Assembly (NCBI GenBank): GCA_937952995.1
Contig: CALFYB010000266.1
Coordinates: 1 to 14,718, forward strand
DNA from: an uncultured Caulobacteraceae bacterium
GTDB taxonomy: Bacteria > Pseudomonadota > Alphaproteobacteria > Caulobacterales > Caulobacteraceae
Direction of reading: 5' to 3'
DNA length: 14,718 nucleotides
A model generated the notes under the pieces. The model saw nothing but the letters and a program-made list of their open reading frames with translations. It was not told the DNA's origin and searched no databases. This document shows, in pieces, positions 14,219 through 14,718 of this stretch. Numbering within the stretch: the stretch's first letter is position 1; each line of letters starts with the position of its first letter. The translations under genes were made by a program, and so were the position numbers.

Positions 14219-14718
14219 ATGTCATTCGACCTGAACCTGATCCGCCGGTTTGAAGCGGTCTATCGCCTGCGTAGTTTCTCGCGCGCGGCCAAAGAGTTGG
14301 GCATGACCCACTCGGCGATCACCAAAAGTATCCAAACGCTCGAAGAGAGCTGGAATGTCCGCCTGTTCGACCGCACGACCCGGTCCGTCTTGCCTACGGA
14401 GGCGGGGCAGCGGCTTGCTCAGGTGGCGTCCGACCTCCTCGCCTATGGCCAGAACATTAAGGCAAGCGTTCAGTCGGCAGAGCAACAGCTGAACATCATC
14501 TGCGGTCCGGCCATCATCGACACCTTCATGCATGGCGCGCTGGTCCTGTTTCGGCAGGTCCACCCAAAGGTTCAGGTCCATATTGAAACCATGCCGCCGG
14601 CCCTAGCCAGTGAACAACTGGTCCAACGTCGGTCTCACCTGATGCTGTTTCACCCCAAGGCCGTCGAAAGCCTGTCGAACCGCAAGCTCTTGAAGGTTCA
14701 AAATCTGGGCACGGAACC
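14219..14718 (+). CDS. LysR-family transcriptional regulator, N-terminal part (truncated by window end)
   Basis: The frame from the ATG at 14219 is open to the right edge, giving 166 residues of an expected 290-310. Residues 1-60 are a typical LysR winged helix-turn-helix: D-L-N-L-I-R-R-F-E-A-V at the start, S-F-S-R-A-A-K-E-L-G-M-T-H-S-A-I-T-K-S-I-Q-T-L-E as the helix-turn-helix, then R-L-F-D-R-T-T-R and L-P-T-E-A-G. A linker helix follows, and the effector-binding domain begins near residue 90. L-F-D-R-T-T-R-S-V resembles GcvA-type members. The start is 96 bp from the divergent hydroxylase gene, the classic layout for a LysR protein controlling its neighbour. The ribosome site is weak (TTGGAAC). 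Confidence 0.92.
   Translation, partial: MSFDLNLIRRFEAVYRLRSFSRAAKELGMTHSAITKSIQTLEESWNVRLFDRTTRSVLPTEAGQRLAQVASDLLAYGQNIKASVQSAEQQLNIICGPAIIDTFMHGALVLFRQVHPKVQVHIETMPPALASEQLVQRRSHLMLFHPKAVESLSNRKLLKVQNLGTE

Overview
The window looks like ordinary chromosome from a GC-rich alphaproteobacterium (roughly 60% GC by eye), most likely of the order Caulobacterales. The order is an inference. It rests on the FlgN/FlbY-like flagellar tail at the left edge, the style of the YgfZ, GT9 and RNase HII proteins, and two intergenic palindromes of kinds I associate with alphaproteobacterial genomes. No tRNA, rRNA, CRISPR array, transposase or phage gene is visible.

Layout, left to right. (1) 2-391, +: C-terminal end of a small FlgN/FlbY-like protein, meeting tail to tail (388-1458, -) a metallo-beta-lactamase-fold hydrolase; one CTAG serves as stop codon on both strands. 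(2) 1688-3037, +: a secreted protein built from five tandem four-cysteine repeats, with a promoter-like region carrying two dyads upstream and a clear intrinsic terminator downstream. (3) 3122-8824, -: a compact four-gene operon (transcription order GT9 glycosyltransferase, dihydroorotase-type amidohydrolase, feruloyl-CoA-synthase-like CoA ligase, acetolactate-synthase-like ThDP enzyme) with gaps of 12, 27 and 27 bp. (4) 8900-10937, +: a divergent three-gene housekeeping cassette, ygfZ-like, tag and rnhB, joined by ATGA and GTGA stop/start overlaps. (5) 10938-11233: a 296-bp spacer between convergent genes, holding two large, unrelated palindromic repeat elements. (6) 11234-12511, -: an ACAD10/11-like acyl-CoA dehydrogenase. 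(7) 12602-14122, -: a two-gene unit of an alkylglycerol-monooxygenase-like di-iron membrane hydroxylase and a small multi-spanning membrane protein, divergent from (8) a LysR regulator (14219 to the right edge, truncated). A perfect 8-bp dyad lies between the hydroxylase and the regulator.

How the genes may work together. The CoA ligase and the ThDP enzyme end the same operon and could act in sequence: activation of an aromatic or 2-hydroxy acid, then ThDP-dependent carbon-carbon cleavage or decarboxylation. The hydroxylase, its membrane partner and the LysR protein look like a regulated lipid-modifying module. The acyl-CoA dehydrogenase lies just downstream on the same strand and may belong to it. 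The most novel-looking item is the five-repeat, twenty-cysteine exported protein. I see no convincing defence system, secondary-metabolite cluster or mobile island, and most of the window is core metabolism.
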